Shown: positions 34,132-42,427 of the stretch, piece by piece
How the letters are laid out: every line of letters starts with the position of its first letter
Position numbering within the stretch: position 1 is the stretch's first letter
Source of the DNA: Bacteroidia bacterium
GTDB lineage: Bacteria > Bacteroidota > Bacteroidia > Flavobacteriales > Flavobacteriaceae
Direction: 5' to 3'
Assembly: GCA_030428865.1 (NCBI GenBank)
Contig: JAUIEK010000007.1
Span: 1-64,000, forward strand
DNA length: 64,000 nucleotides
Program-made: the position numbers and the translations under genes
The notes under the pieces: generated by a model
Seen by the model: only the letters and a program-made list of their open reading frames with translations
Databases searched by the model: none
Told to the model about the DNA's origin: nothing

Positions 34132-36327
34132 ATGGTTTTTTCTATTTGGAGGTATAGTCATCTTACGTTGGCTATATCTTCATTTTTTTTCATCCTTATT
34201 GCTGCTGTTACGGGAATTATTCTATCATTAGAACCTATTTCTGAACAGTTAAAACCCTACGACTATAAAGTAGAAAACTATTCGTTAGCCAATACAATTG
34301 CTGTTTTACAAAAGCAATATGACGAGGTTCTTTCTATTGAAAAAGATCATAATGATTTTATCATTGCTTCTGTTATTACCAAAGACGGAACACAAGATCG
34401 TTTTTATATTAACCCTGCAACTGGAGATAAAGTCGGGCAGGTTATAGAAAAAGCGCCTCTGTTTCAGTTTGCTACAACATTACACAGATCGTTATTCTTA
34501 AAAACTACAGGTAGAATCATCATCTGTATTGTTTCATTTCTATTACTCTTAATTGCAATAATAGGCATTATTTTAATTTTTAAAAGACAAGGAGGAGTTC
34601 AGAAGTTTTTTTCAAAAGTTGTAAAAGAAAACAGCAATCAATATTATCATGTTATTTTAGGAAGATGGTGTTTAATTCCCATTCTAATTTTAACATGTAC
34701 AGGTATATATTTATCATTTGAAAAATTCTCTTTGCTTCCTGAGAAAAAGACAAATCATACGATTTCATTTTCAGACAATCAAAATTCAAATAAATTAAGT
34801 GTTGGAGATTTTGAACTATTTCAAAATATTTCTCTTGATCAGATTAAAACAATAGAATTTCCTTTTTCTAAAGATCCTGAAGATTACTTTACAGTAAATC
34901 TAAAAAATCGAGAATTGCTTGTTCATCAATATTCTGGCTCAATTCTAAGCGAAATAAAACATCCTTTTACCTCACTAGCTTTATCAATCAGTTTAACACT
35001 ACATACAGGTAGAGGAAGCATTATTTGGTCTGTCGTTTTATTTATTTCCTCGGCTTCTATTTTGTATTTTATCTACTCTGGATTTTCTATGACGATTAAA
35101 CGTAGACGTCAAAAAACAACGATTCCTGTAAACTCAATAAACAAAGATGAAGCTGAATTTGTGATTTTAGTTGGGTCTGAAACAGGAAACACCTACAAAC
35201 CTGCTACACTGGTTTTTGACGCTATTAAAAACTCGGGTAAAAAAATATTTATTGCTGAATTAAATGAATATACTCATTTTAAAAACCTATCGCATTTACT
35301 TGTGTTTACTTCTACTTACGGTCGCGGAGAAGCTCCAGATAATGCTAAGAAGTTTTTAAAAAAACTCACTAATACGCAATACAAAAAACAAATTCAGTTT
35401 TCTGTAGTAGGTTTTGGCTCTTTGGCTTATCCTGACTTTTGTGCATATGCCTCGGTAGTTGATGCCGCTTTGCAGCAACAATCTAACTTTTATCCAGTTA
35501 CGTCTCTGTATAAAATTCACAATCAATCTTTTGCTGATTTTTTTCTTTGGGCAAAAGAATGGAGTTTTAAAATAGCATTGCCCATACAGTTAGAAGAACC
35601 TGAAAAAACAATCGAGCTAAAAAAGCTACAAACATTTCAAGTTGTTAATAAAAGTAACCTAAATCAAGATGATACATTTCTTTTGCAACTAAAAACTGAA
35701 AAGCCTATTTCTTTTCAGTCCGGTGATCTTTTAAAATATTATCCAGAAGGAGAATCCATTCCTCGTTATTATTCAATTGGCATGCTTGGCAATGATATTT
35801 TATTGAGTATCAAAAAACATCCATATGGAATTGCTACGTCTGTATTAAGCAAATTGCAAGTAGGAGAAAAGTTATATGCTGATATTTCAAAAAACAAACC
35901 GTTTCATTTTCCTAACAAACAAAAAGAAGTGATAATGATTGCCAACGGAACAGGTATTGCTCCTTTTTTAGGAATGCTGCAAGAAAATACCAACAATACA
36001 AAAACGCATCTTTTTTGGGGCGGAAGAACTCAAGAATCTTACCAGCTTTATAAACCAATTTTAGATCAGCATTTAAAATCTGGTAAACTAACAAACGTTC
36101 ATGTAGCCTACTCAAGAGAAAACAATCAAAAACAGTATGTACAAGATGTGCTAAAAGAGCATATAAATCTTATTGTAAATACTTTGAGTAACAGAGGGAC
36201 AATTATGATTTGTGGTTCTCTTGCTATGGAAAAAGAAGTTATGCATTTGTTAGAGCAAATTGCTTTTGAGAAACTGCATACTAAACTCAAAAAATTTAGC
36301 AAACAGATTAAAACGGATTGTTATTAA
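34132..36327 (+). CDS. PepSY membrane protein fused to flavodoxin and NAD(P)H-flavin reductase domains
   Basis: 731 aa. Residues 1-325 are a PepSY-type membrane module with helices at about 10-32, 125-150, 178-196 and 295-318. Possible haem-ligand histidines are His10, His118, His173 and His291. A flavodoxin domain runs from 343 to about 475 (VILVGSETGNTYKPATL, VFTSTYGRGEAPDNAKKFL). A ferredoxin-reductase-like module follows, with FAD motif RYYSIG (545-550) and nucleotide motif ANGTGIAPFLG (604-614). It should carry electrons from cytosolic NAD(P)H across the inner membrane, with the neighbouring DUF2271 protein as likely acceptor. Confidence 0.9.
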   Translation: MVFSIWRYSHLTLAISSFFFILIAAVTGIILSLEPISEQLKPYDYKVENYSLANTIAVLQKQYDEVLSIEKDHNDFIIASVITKDGTQDRFYINPATGDKVGQVIEKAPLFQFATTLHRSLFLKTTGRIIICIVSFLLLLIAIIGIILIFKRQGGVQKFFSKVVKENSNQYYHVILGRWCLIPILILTCTGIYLSFEKFSLLPEKKTNHTISFSDNQNSNKLSVGDFELFQNISLDQIKTIEFPFSKDPEDYFTVNLKNRELLVHQYSGSILSEIKHPFTSLALSISLTLHTGRGSIIWSVVLFISSASILYFIYSGFSMTIKRRRQKTTIPVNSINKDEAEFVILVGSETGNTYKPATLVFDAIKNSGKKIFIAELNEYTHFKNLSHLLVFTSTYGRGEAPDNAKKFLKKLTNTQYKKQIQFSVVGFGSLAYPDFCAYASVVDAALQQQSNFYPVTSLYKIHNQSFADFFLWAKEWSFKIALPIQLEEPEKTIELKKLQTFQVVNKSNLNQDDTFLLQLKTEKPISFQSGDLLKYYPEGESIPRYYSIGMLGNDILLSIKKHPYGIATSVLSKLQVGEKLYADISKNKPFHFPNKQKEVIMIANGTGIAPFLGMLQENTNNTKTHLFWGGRTQESYQLYKPILDQHLKSGKLTNVHVAYSRENNQKQYVQDVLKEHINLIVNTLSNRGTIMICGSLAMEKEVMHLLEQIAFEKLHTKLKKFSKQIKTDCY

Positions 36328-36340
36328 ATTCTGGAAAACT

Positions 36341-36688
36341 ATGTGCAAGAACATCAAAATCCTGGCAAAAGTAAAAAGTGGCGAGCTCACAATGTGTACA
36401 AAGTGTAAACACTTTCATTTAACGTTTAATAATATTTTCTTTGAGTTTAACCAAGAGGAGCTAGATCAATTTAAAGATTACTTATTTGCTATAGATATTG
36501 ATTATTGGGAAGATCAATATCCGTGCCCCAAAAGAAATATTCCTGTTCCATCATTGCAAAAAAATTTGATTCTTGTTTTTAATCGGCAAGAAATTGCAGA
36601 GCTAAAACAGCTTTTCTCTGGATATTCTTATCAAAAGTTTAAAAACATAACGCTTGATGATATTGATTACACACTTGTGCTTAATTAG
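36341..36688 (+). CDS. DUF6686 family protein
   Basis: 115 aa from ATG 36341; a longer frame from 36260 would overlap the reductase gene by 68 bases. The start MCKNIKILAKVKSGELTMCT with the CTKCKHFHLTFNNIFFEFNQ segment matches DUF6686, a small cytosolic Bacteroidota family with a CxxC pair (Cys18, Cys21 in TMCTKCKHFH). Function unknown; metal or redox binding by the cysteines is possible. It lies 13 bases after the PepSY reductase and closes the haem-side cluster. Confidence 0.8.
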   Translation: MCKNIKILAKVKSGELTMCTKCKHFHLTFNNIFFEFNQEELDQFKDYLFAIDIDYWEDQYPCPKRNIPVPSLQKNLILVFNRQEIAELKQLFSGYSYQKFKNITLDDIDYTLVLN

Positions 36689-36733
36689 ATTAGTCTCATG
36701 TAAAAAACTTTTATTACATCTGTAAATTGTACA

Positions 36734-39406
36734 TCAAAACCTATATTCTATTTTTAAAAGCACAAACCTGGGCAACAATCTATACTGAGTTGTTGATGTT
36801 CCAATATCACTCACTGAGAAATTTCTAAATCTTTTTGTATTAAGCAAGTTTCTGCCAGTTAGACCTATAGTCAGTTTACTATTAATAAGTTCATATCGAG
36901 CGTCAAAGTCTAAAAAGTAATAGGTATCATCAGTTTGCAGGTTTCCAAAATAATAGCGTTCCGACTGTACTTGTAAATCAAACTTTTTGTTGAATACAAA
37001 AGACAAATCTAAAAAGCTAACATTATCCGTAAAAGAATTTTCTATCGTGGTCTGGACTTCTGTCGTTGTCCATTTTGTACCAATATGGTAGTTAAAGATA
37101 CCTTTAAAACCAGAACGCAGTTCCAATCCGTAATTGTAATTTTTAGATGTAACTTCACGAAAGTCAGTACTGTTTACGATGTTCTTAAATTCGCTTTGCG
37201 TATAGCCTAAATCCAATTTTAGATTTGAGGACATAAACTTGAAATAGTAATCGAGTTTTGAATTGATGTTGATAAATTCACGGTCTTCAATCAGTATTTT
37301 TTCTGCTTGAGTATAATTTTGCTCAATTAAAGTGTTTGTGGAGAAAAAGTCGTGGTTTTTGCTGTAAATTATAAAAGTGTTAGCAAAAAACCTGTCGCTC
37401 CAATTCCCTAATTGATAGTTAAGGACTAAACTTGATGCATCCAACTGATTAAAACTTCCTGTGCCTTTTGAAAACGAGCGAAATCCAGTTAACACAAAAT
37501 CGTTGTAAACGTCCAAAATTTTTGCATTTGTCGTGTTGTAGGAATAGGAAGATATAATCTTGTTTTTATCGTCTATTTTCCAGTCAAAGCCAATACTTGG
37601 GTTGATGAAGAATGGGTTTTGATTAGATGATATTTGATAGTTTTCCAATTGGTTAAAGAGTTGGTGAAAGTCCAATTTTCCCGTGAGCCCAAAGTCCTTT
37701 ATTTTTAATCGGTATTTGCTTTTGAGGTATAGGTCGTTTACTTGATAATTAGTTTCATTTTGGTAACCGTTGGGCTGTTCTAAAAGAGTTTCATCTTGCA
37801 AAAGTGAAAACGTAGTGAATAATTTATCCTCTCGATATTCATTACCAAATTGCAGTTCCAATAGGTTTCCGTTGTCTTTGCGGTCAAGTAAGTGTGCATT
37901 GATACCTGCGAACTGCATTTGGTTTTCGCTCAATTGTAAAACATTATTGGCGTTTGTATTTTCTGGAAATAAATCTTGAAAAAAAAAATTATTGAGCTGG
38001 TAGGTTTGTGGTGTTTCTTCATCAATAAAACGCCCAGTCAATAACAATACCTTCTTATCCTTAAATTTATTGGTATAGCTTATCTTTTGGTCAAAAAGTG
38101 TGTTTTGATGTTGTAAATTTTCAATAGTAGAATTTCCATTGAATACAAGATTAGAATTATCATTAAAATCTCCGTTATTGTATTTGGTTGTAGCTTCCAG
38201 TACTTTTGTTTTCGATATGTTATAAATCAAATCAAGTCTCCCAAAGGCGATACGTTTATTGTTTTGTAATTGATAATCTTCTGTATTGGTAAAGTTTGTA
38301 CTATTTACATTAACAACATCTATAGAGTTTCTAAAAAAGTCCGTTTCATCCCAATCAAAAAAACCAAGTGTTTTTATTTTTAATTTTTCAGCTGGATTGA
38401 AAATAGCATTAAGCGAGACCAACTCTGCATTATTAAAGTTGGTTCTACTTTGCTTGAAATTGAGTTGGTTTGGCGATAAATTTAATAAAGAATTTACGCT
38501 TTGGTTATCGCCAATACTGGCAGGTTCATTAACACGAAAAGGACGAATTAAATTTTCAATATCGCCTGTGGCATTGTATCCAATAGAGTTGAGATTGGTC
38601 AAAAAATAATATTTATTCTTCTTGCCAAAATTCATCAAGTTGCCTTTCAACTGATAAAATCTGTCGTTTCCAATACTACTTTCAATATTACCAAACCATA
38701 TGCGTTTCGATTTTTCATTGAGCTTTAGGTTTAAAGCCACTTTGTCGCTTTCCTCAACTCCTTTTAATAAACGGTTATTGGAATAGTTTTTAAGTACTTC
38801 AACCTCTTCAATAGGATATGCTGGCATATTCTTGGAAAGAATTTTATAACCTCTTTCAAAAAGGTCATCGCCATCTACCATTAGCTTTTCAATTTCTTGG
38901 TTGCCTATTTTAATAGTGCCTTCAGAATTTATATTAACTCCGGGAATTGTTTTTAGTAATTCCTCAACAGTCTGTTCGTTTCCTTTTACATAGAATTTTG
39001 TTTTGAAATTGATGGTATCTTTATTAATAGAAAAAGGTCTTTCAGCTTGGATAATTACTTCATCTAAATTCATTGTTTTTTCGAGCAAATAAACACTTAT
39101 CCTTTTTTCGTTTGTATTTGCATTAATATCAAAATCAATACTTTTTGTTGTATAACCTAAATGACTAAATCTCAAATTAAATTTACCTAATTTAGTAGTA
39201 GACCTCAATTTGTACAATCCGTCAATATCAGTGAAAGTGTAGTCAATAATTTTAGATTCTGTTATGTCTGTAAGGACTACACTTGCTTGTTGTATTTTGA
39301 GGCTGTCAGTACTATAAACTTTACCGCTTATTGTAATTTGCCCAAAGGATTTTAAAGAAAAAACAATGGATATTGCAAAAAGACTAATCCTTAATTGTTT
39401 CTTCAT
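36734..39406 (-). CDS. Outer-membrane beta-barrel protein with carboxypeptidase-like regulatory domain
   Basis: 890 aa. Signal peptide (MKKQLRISLFAISIVFSLKS), a carboxypeptidase-D regulatory-like beta-sandwich at about 24-105 (ITISGKVYSTDSLKIQQASV), a TonB-receptor-like plug (about 115-225: LDEVIIQAERPFSINKDTIN, VEELLKTIPGVNINSEGTIK, MVDGDDLFERGYKILSKNMP) and a large barrel ending in KIEYRF. Its start overlaps the end of the GLPGLI gene by 23 bases, so the two are co-translated. GLPGLI and such barrels are frequent neighbours in Bacteroidota; their substrate is not known. Confidence 0.88.
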   Translation of the reverse strand: MKKQLRISLFAISIVFSLKSFGQITISGKVYSTDSLKIQQASVVLTDITESKIIDYTFTDIDGLYKLRSTTKLGKFNLRFSHLGYTTKSIDFDINANTNEKRISVYLLEKTMNLDEVIIQAERPFSINKDTINFKTKFYVKGNEQTVEELLKTIPGVNINSEGTIKIGNQEIEKLMVDGDDLFERGYKILSKNMPAYPIEEVEVLKNYSNNRLLKGVEESDKVALNLKLNEKSKRIWFGNIESSIGNDRFYQLKGNLMNFGKKNKYYFLTNLNSIGYNATGDIENLIRPFRVNEPASIGDNQSVNSLLNLSPNQLNFKQSRTNFNNAELVSLNAIFNPAEKLKIKTLGFFDWDETDFFRNSIDVVNVNSTNFTNTEDYQLQNNKRIAFGRLDLIYNISKTKVLEATTKYNNGDFNDNSNLVFNGNSTIENLQHQNTLFDQKISYTNKFKDKKVLLLTGRFIDEETPQTYQLNNFFFQDLFPENTNANNVLQLSENQMQFAGINAHLLDRKDNGNLLELQFGNEYREDKLFTTFSLLQDETLLEQPNGYQNETNYQVNDLYLKSKYRLKIKDFGLTGKLDFHQLFNQLENYQISSNQNPFFINPSIGFDWKIDDKNKIISSYSYNTTNAKILDVYNDFVLTGFRSFSKGTGSFNQLDASSLVLNYQLGNWSDRFFANTFIIYSKNHDFFSTNTLIEQNYTQAEKILIEDREFININSKLDYYFKFMSSNLKLDLGYTQSEFKNIVNSTDFREVTSKNYNYGLELRSGFKGIFNYHIGTKWTTTEVQTTIENSFTDNVSFLDLSFVFNKKFDLQVQSERYYFGNLQTDDTYYFLDFDARYELINSKLTIGLTGRNLLNTKRFRNFSVSDIGTSTTQYRLLPRFVLLKIEYRF

Positions 39407-40196
39407 ATTCTAGTTCAATATCATTGGATTTACTATTAGTTGTCTCCATCTTAGCTCCTCGTGGAAGTTTTGAACTAAATAGTTTCTTAACTTCTTCTAC
39501 TTGTTGTTTTTTAAACTTTAGATACTTAGATAATGATATTTTATCGTAATCATTACTAAAAGTAAATTCACTGTTTGAGACTGAATTTGAGTTAATTGGT
39601 GCTTTTATTGATTTTGCATAAAACATAACTTCATTTTTATCATCTGATACGTTTAAAATCAAACCAGGTAAACCATTCAATTTCCAAGGTCCGTATTTAA
39701 TTGGAATTTCACTAGTGAACCAAGCGATATATTTTCTTCCTCTAAATAATCCTTCAGCTTTTTGAGCTTTAAAACCACTTATTGTTTTAAATTCTTGAAT
39801 GATACTCCAATCTGTTTTTTTAATTTTTTCCTCTACTATGTAAGTCTTTTGCTTACCATCACGAAATAATGAAACTTGACTTTGAATACTATCTTTCTTA
39901 AAATCTGTTAAAACAATATATTTACTACCATTAAATTTCACATCAAATGATAAATCAAATTCATCATTAGAACTTGGTTTTAATGTAGTCTCTTCTTTAG
40001 GTTCGATTCTTTCTTCATAAAAAATTGAAAAATCAGGATTAAAAAATAAACTAAATTCTGTGTTTTTAGGATTGCTATCAAAATTTAGAATCCGTTCATA
40101 AGTCGCTTTACCGTAATTTTTGTCTTCTTTAGATTGTGCAAATGAGTACGAATTCTGTAATAAAAACAGTATCGCTAATATCATTTTGAATTTCAT
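39384..40196 (-). CDS. GLPGLI family protein
   Basis: 270 aa secreted protein. Signal peptide MKFKMILAILFLLQNSYSFA followed by Gln. The name-giving motif is present as KYGPWKLNGLPGLILNVSDD (about 167-186), with the usual AWFTSEIPI segment just before and AQKAEGLFRGRKY at about 142-154. The family is confined to Bacteroidota and its function is unknown; it likely works in the periplasm with the outer-membrane barrel protein encoded next. It lies 63 bases downstream of two small secreted proteins transcribed the same way. Confidence 0.92.
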   Translation of the reverse strand: MKFKMILAILFLLQNSYSFAQSKEDKNYGKATYERILNFDSNPKNTEFSLFFNPDFSIFYEERIEPKEETTLKPSSNDEFDLSFDVKFNGSKYIVLTDFKKDSIQSQVSLFRDGKQKTYIVEEKIKKTDWSIIQEFKTISGFKAQKAEGLFRGRKYIAWFTSEIPIKYGPWKLNGLPGLILNVSDDKNEVMFYAKSIKAPINSNSVSNSEFTFSNDYDKISLSKYLKFKKQQVEEVKKLFSSKLPRGAKMETTNSKSNDIELEYEETIKD

Positions 40197-40259
40197 AATA
40201 TAGTTTGAATTAAATGCTCAGTATTCTATTTCAGAATACTGAGCATAATTGTTAAAATG

Positions 40260-40547
40260 TTAAAAATTTCTCTCCCACCAAGCAGCTAACTGCATTTTGG
40301 TGCAATCCCACCAAGAGACATCAACAAAAGTAATCTCTCCTTGAATAGTGGTTCCATCTTCTAGTTTAAAATCCAATCTTACAGTACAATCTTTTAACAA
40401 AATTGAATTTTCACTATTTTCTGCTAGATTTTCAGTTGTATTTAATACTTCAAGCCTCCCATCGTTATTTTTGTATGAAATACAATTAGAAGCAAAACTT
40501 GAAGTTACAAAGCTGAAAACGAGTAATAAAATCGATAACTTTTTCAT
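40260..40547 (-). CDS. Small secreted protein, paralogue of the next one
   Basis: 95 aa. Signal peptide MKKLSILLLVFSFVTSSFAS. The mature 75 residues contain LLKDCTVRLDFKLEDGTTIQ then GEITFVDVSWWDCTKMQLAA, ending WWERNF. It shares the order L-KDCT-(V/L)R-F-DG-G-(S)-C with its neighbour upstream, two bases away, so the pair arose by duplication. Two conserved cysteines (KDCT and WDC) may form a disulfide. No known family is recognised. Position before GLPGLI and a barrel protein suggests it is a cargo, ligand or accessory of that pair. Confidence 0.72.
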   Translation of the reverse strand: MKKLSILLLVFSFVTSSFASNCISYKNNDGRLEVLNTTENLAENSENSILLKDCTVRLDFKLEDGTTIQGEITFVDVSWWDCTKMQLAAWWERNF

Positions 40548-40549
40548 AA

Positions 40550-40861
40550 TTAATCAGCCATCATTTCTTTTAAAAATTCAGCACAAGATTGCCCGACTAT
40601 CGTAAGAGTACCTTCCCAAGAATATTTAGAGCCATCGGAAAAGGTTATAGTAAACTTACCTCTTAATGTACAATCTTTTAGAGTTAATAATTCAGATTCA
40701 GACAAAACTACCTCATTTAAACTAAGTGAATACTCACTTGAGTTTTCAAGAGCTAATGTTTCAACACTAGTTTTTGAAAAAGTTTTAACTGATTCATTAG
40801 AGTTTGCAAAAGCAAACGTTCCAATTAGCATAAAAGCTAAAGCAAAAAATACATTTTTCAT
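40550..40861 (-). CDS. Small secreted protein, first gene of the GLPGLI unit
   Basis: 103 aa. Signal peptide MKNVFFALAFMLIGTFAFAN. The mature part has a Ser-rich region and then LLTLKDCTLRGKFTITFSDG, followed by SKYSWEGTLTIVGQSCAEFL. It parallels the downstream paralogue in the KDCT...DG...G...C order although overall identity is low. It is the first gene of a four-gene minus-strand unit with candidate promoter at 40889-40919. No named family recognised. Confidence 0.72.
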   Translation of the reverse strand: MKNVFFALAFMLIGTFAFANSNESVKTFSKTSVETLALENSSEYSLSLNEVVLSESELLTLKDCTLRGKFTITFSDGSKYSWEGTLTIVGQSCAEFLKEMMAD

Positions 40862-40888
40862 TTTTTTATATTTTAAATTGATTGGATA

Positions 40889-40919
40889 CGAACATAAGGT
40901 TCAATTTGTTACGTGTCAA
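40889..40919 (-). promoter_or_regulatory. Candidate promoter of the small-protein/GLPGLI unit
   Basis: On minus, a -33 TTG (40919-40917) and a -7-like TATGTTCG (40896-40889; one mismatch to TAnnTTTG) are 20 bases apart. The -7 box is 28 bases upstream of the ATG at 40861. Confidence 0.4.
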
Positions 40920-40924
40920 TCCCC

Positions 40925-40961
40925 GAAAACCATGAAATTTACCCCTCGCGGAAAACCGTGA
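40925..40961. repeat. Direct repeat upstream of the GLPGLI-unit promoter
   Basis: GAAAACCATGA (40925-40935) and GAAAACCGTGA (40951-40961) are the same 11-mer with one change, 26 bases apart. The second copy lies in a dyad CTCGCGG-AAAA-CCGTGAG. Both are just upstream of the candidate -33 box, a usual place for an activator. The remaining bases to 41100 show nothing further. Confidence 0.5.
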
Positions 40962-41100
40962 GAAGACATGATTAATAAATGATTAACTTTTTGATTTACA
41001 GATTTTTACTCTTAACAAAATAACTCACTTAAACTTTCAACAGCTTTTTTATAAAAATTATAAAAAAGCATTTTGCTGCAAAAAACGAATCAAACAAAGA

Positions 41101-41135
41101 AAAAACCCGTGCTTAATTAAGCACAGGTTTTTTTT
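41101..41135 (-). terminator. Terminator after ilvA
   Basis: Arms 41101-41116 and 41117-41132 pair across 16 positions (one G-U on the minus transcript, one C-A mismatch on plus), core GTGCTTAA/TTAAGCAC, with U/T runs on both sides. It closes the ilv operon, 25 bases past the ilvA stop. Confidence 0.8.
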
Positions 41136-41160
41136 ATATTCTTGCTATAAAATATGCTAC

Positions 41161-42423
41161 CTAAACCAAAAACCGAAATAAATCAGGTTTATCATTTAAG
41201 TAATCACCAAAAAAATTCTTGGTTTTCATTCTTGCATACAACGGCTTAAAATCAGTCTCATTTTTAATTTCAATTCCTACTACAGCAGACCCTTTTTCTC
41301 TACTTGATTTTTTGGTGTACTCAAAATGTGTAATATCGTCATCAGGACCTAAAACTTCTGCTACAAACTCTTTTAACGCTCCCGCTCTTTGCGGAAAACG
41401 GACAATAAAATAATGTTTTAGTCCTTTATAAAGTAACGCTCTTTCTTCTATTTCGGCTGTTCTTGTAATATCATTGTTACTGCCACTTACAATACAAACA
41501 ACTTGCTTTCCTTTAATTTCATCTTTGTAAAAATCTAATGCCGATAGTGTTAATGCTCCAGCTGGTTCCACCACAATTGCATCTTTATTATACAAATCTA
41601 GAATGGTCTGACAGACTTTTCCTTCTGGAACTGTAATCATATCATCCAAGTTTTCCTTACACAATTGAAAGGTTAAGTTTCCTACTTGTTTTACTGCAGC
41701 ACCATCTACAAAACCATCAATCTGTTCTAGTTTGGTATTTCTGTTATTCTGAATAGACGTTAGCATAGATGGAGCTCCTGCTGGTTCTACGCCAATAATT
41801 TTAGTTTGGGGTGATAGTAATTTAAAAACACTAGAAAGCCCAGAAGCTAAACCTCCGCCACCAACAGGAACAAATACATAGTCAATTGGTTGTTGAATTT
41901 GCTCTAATATTTCTAACGCTACTGTAGCTTGTCCTTCAATAATTTTCTTATCATCAAAAGGATGTATGAATGTTTTTTCTTGATCTGAGCATTCTTGTTT
42001 AGCGGCTTTAAAAGCATCATCAAAAGTATCTCCTACTAATTTAATTTCAATGTTTTTACCACCAAACATTTTTACTTGTTCTACCTTTTGTTTTGGTGTA
42101 GGAATGGGCATAAAAATAGTTCCACTAATCTGTTTTTTATTACATGCCAAAGCTACTCCTTGCGCATGATTTCCTGCACTTGCACAAACAATTCCTTTTG
42201 CCAATTCTTTTGGAGTTAGGGAGTTTATTTTATTGCAGGCTCCTCTTATTTTATACGAACGAACTTGCTGTAAGTCTTCTCTTTTTAAAAGAATAGTAGC
42301 TTCATATTTTTGAGAGTAATTACTATTTAAGAGCAAAGGTGTTACTACAGTTACATTTTTTAACAATGTAGCTGCCGTTTTTACATCTGCTAAAGAAGGA
42401 GTGTATATTGTTTCAATCTTCAT
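41161..42423 (-). CDS. ilvA: Threonine dehydratase (threonine ammonia-lyase)
   Basis: 420 aa fold-type II PLP enzyme. The PLP lysine is Lys58 in RSYKIRGACNKI; the glycine loop is PVGGGGLASGLSS near 187-199. A single C-terminal ACT-like regulatory domain (about 330-420, HYFIVRFPQRAGALKEFVAE) matches the shorter biosynthetic form. It deaminates threonine to 2-oxobutanoate, the entry to isoleucine synthesis, and is usually inhibited by isoleucine. It is the last gene of the ilv operon, four bases after ilvC. Confidence 0.95.
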   Translation of the reverse strand: MKIETIYTPSLADVKTAATLLKNVTVVTPLLLNSNYSQKYEATILLKREDLQQVRSYKIRGACNKINSLTPKELAKGIVCASAGNHAQGVALACNKKQISGTIFMPIPTPKQKVEQVKMFGGKNIEIKLVGDTFDDAFKAAKQECSDQEKTFIHPFDDKKIIEGQATVALEILEQIQQPIDYVFVPVGGGGLASGLSSVFKLLSPQTKIIGVEPAGAPSMLTSIQNNRNTKLEQIDGFVDGAAVKQVGNLTFQLCKENLDDMITVPEGKVCQTILDLYNKDAIVVEPAGALTLSALDFYKDEIKGKQVVCIVSGSNNDITRTAEIEERALLYKGLKHYFIVRFPQRAGALKEFVAEVLGPDDDITHFEYTKKSSREKGSAVVGIEIKNETDFKPLYARMKTKNFFGDYLNDKPDLFRFLV

Positions 42424-42427
42424 AAGC

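Noticed and set aside
36698..36719. Weak inverted repeat ATGTAA/TTACAT between DUF6686 and the barrel gene
   Set aside because: Only six pairs and no clean U run; too weak to call a terminator although one is expected for these convergent genes.
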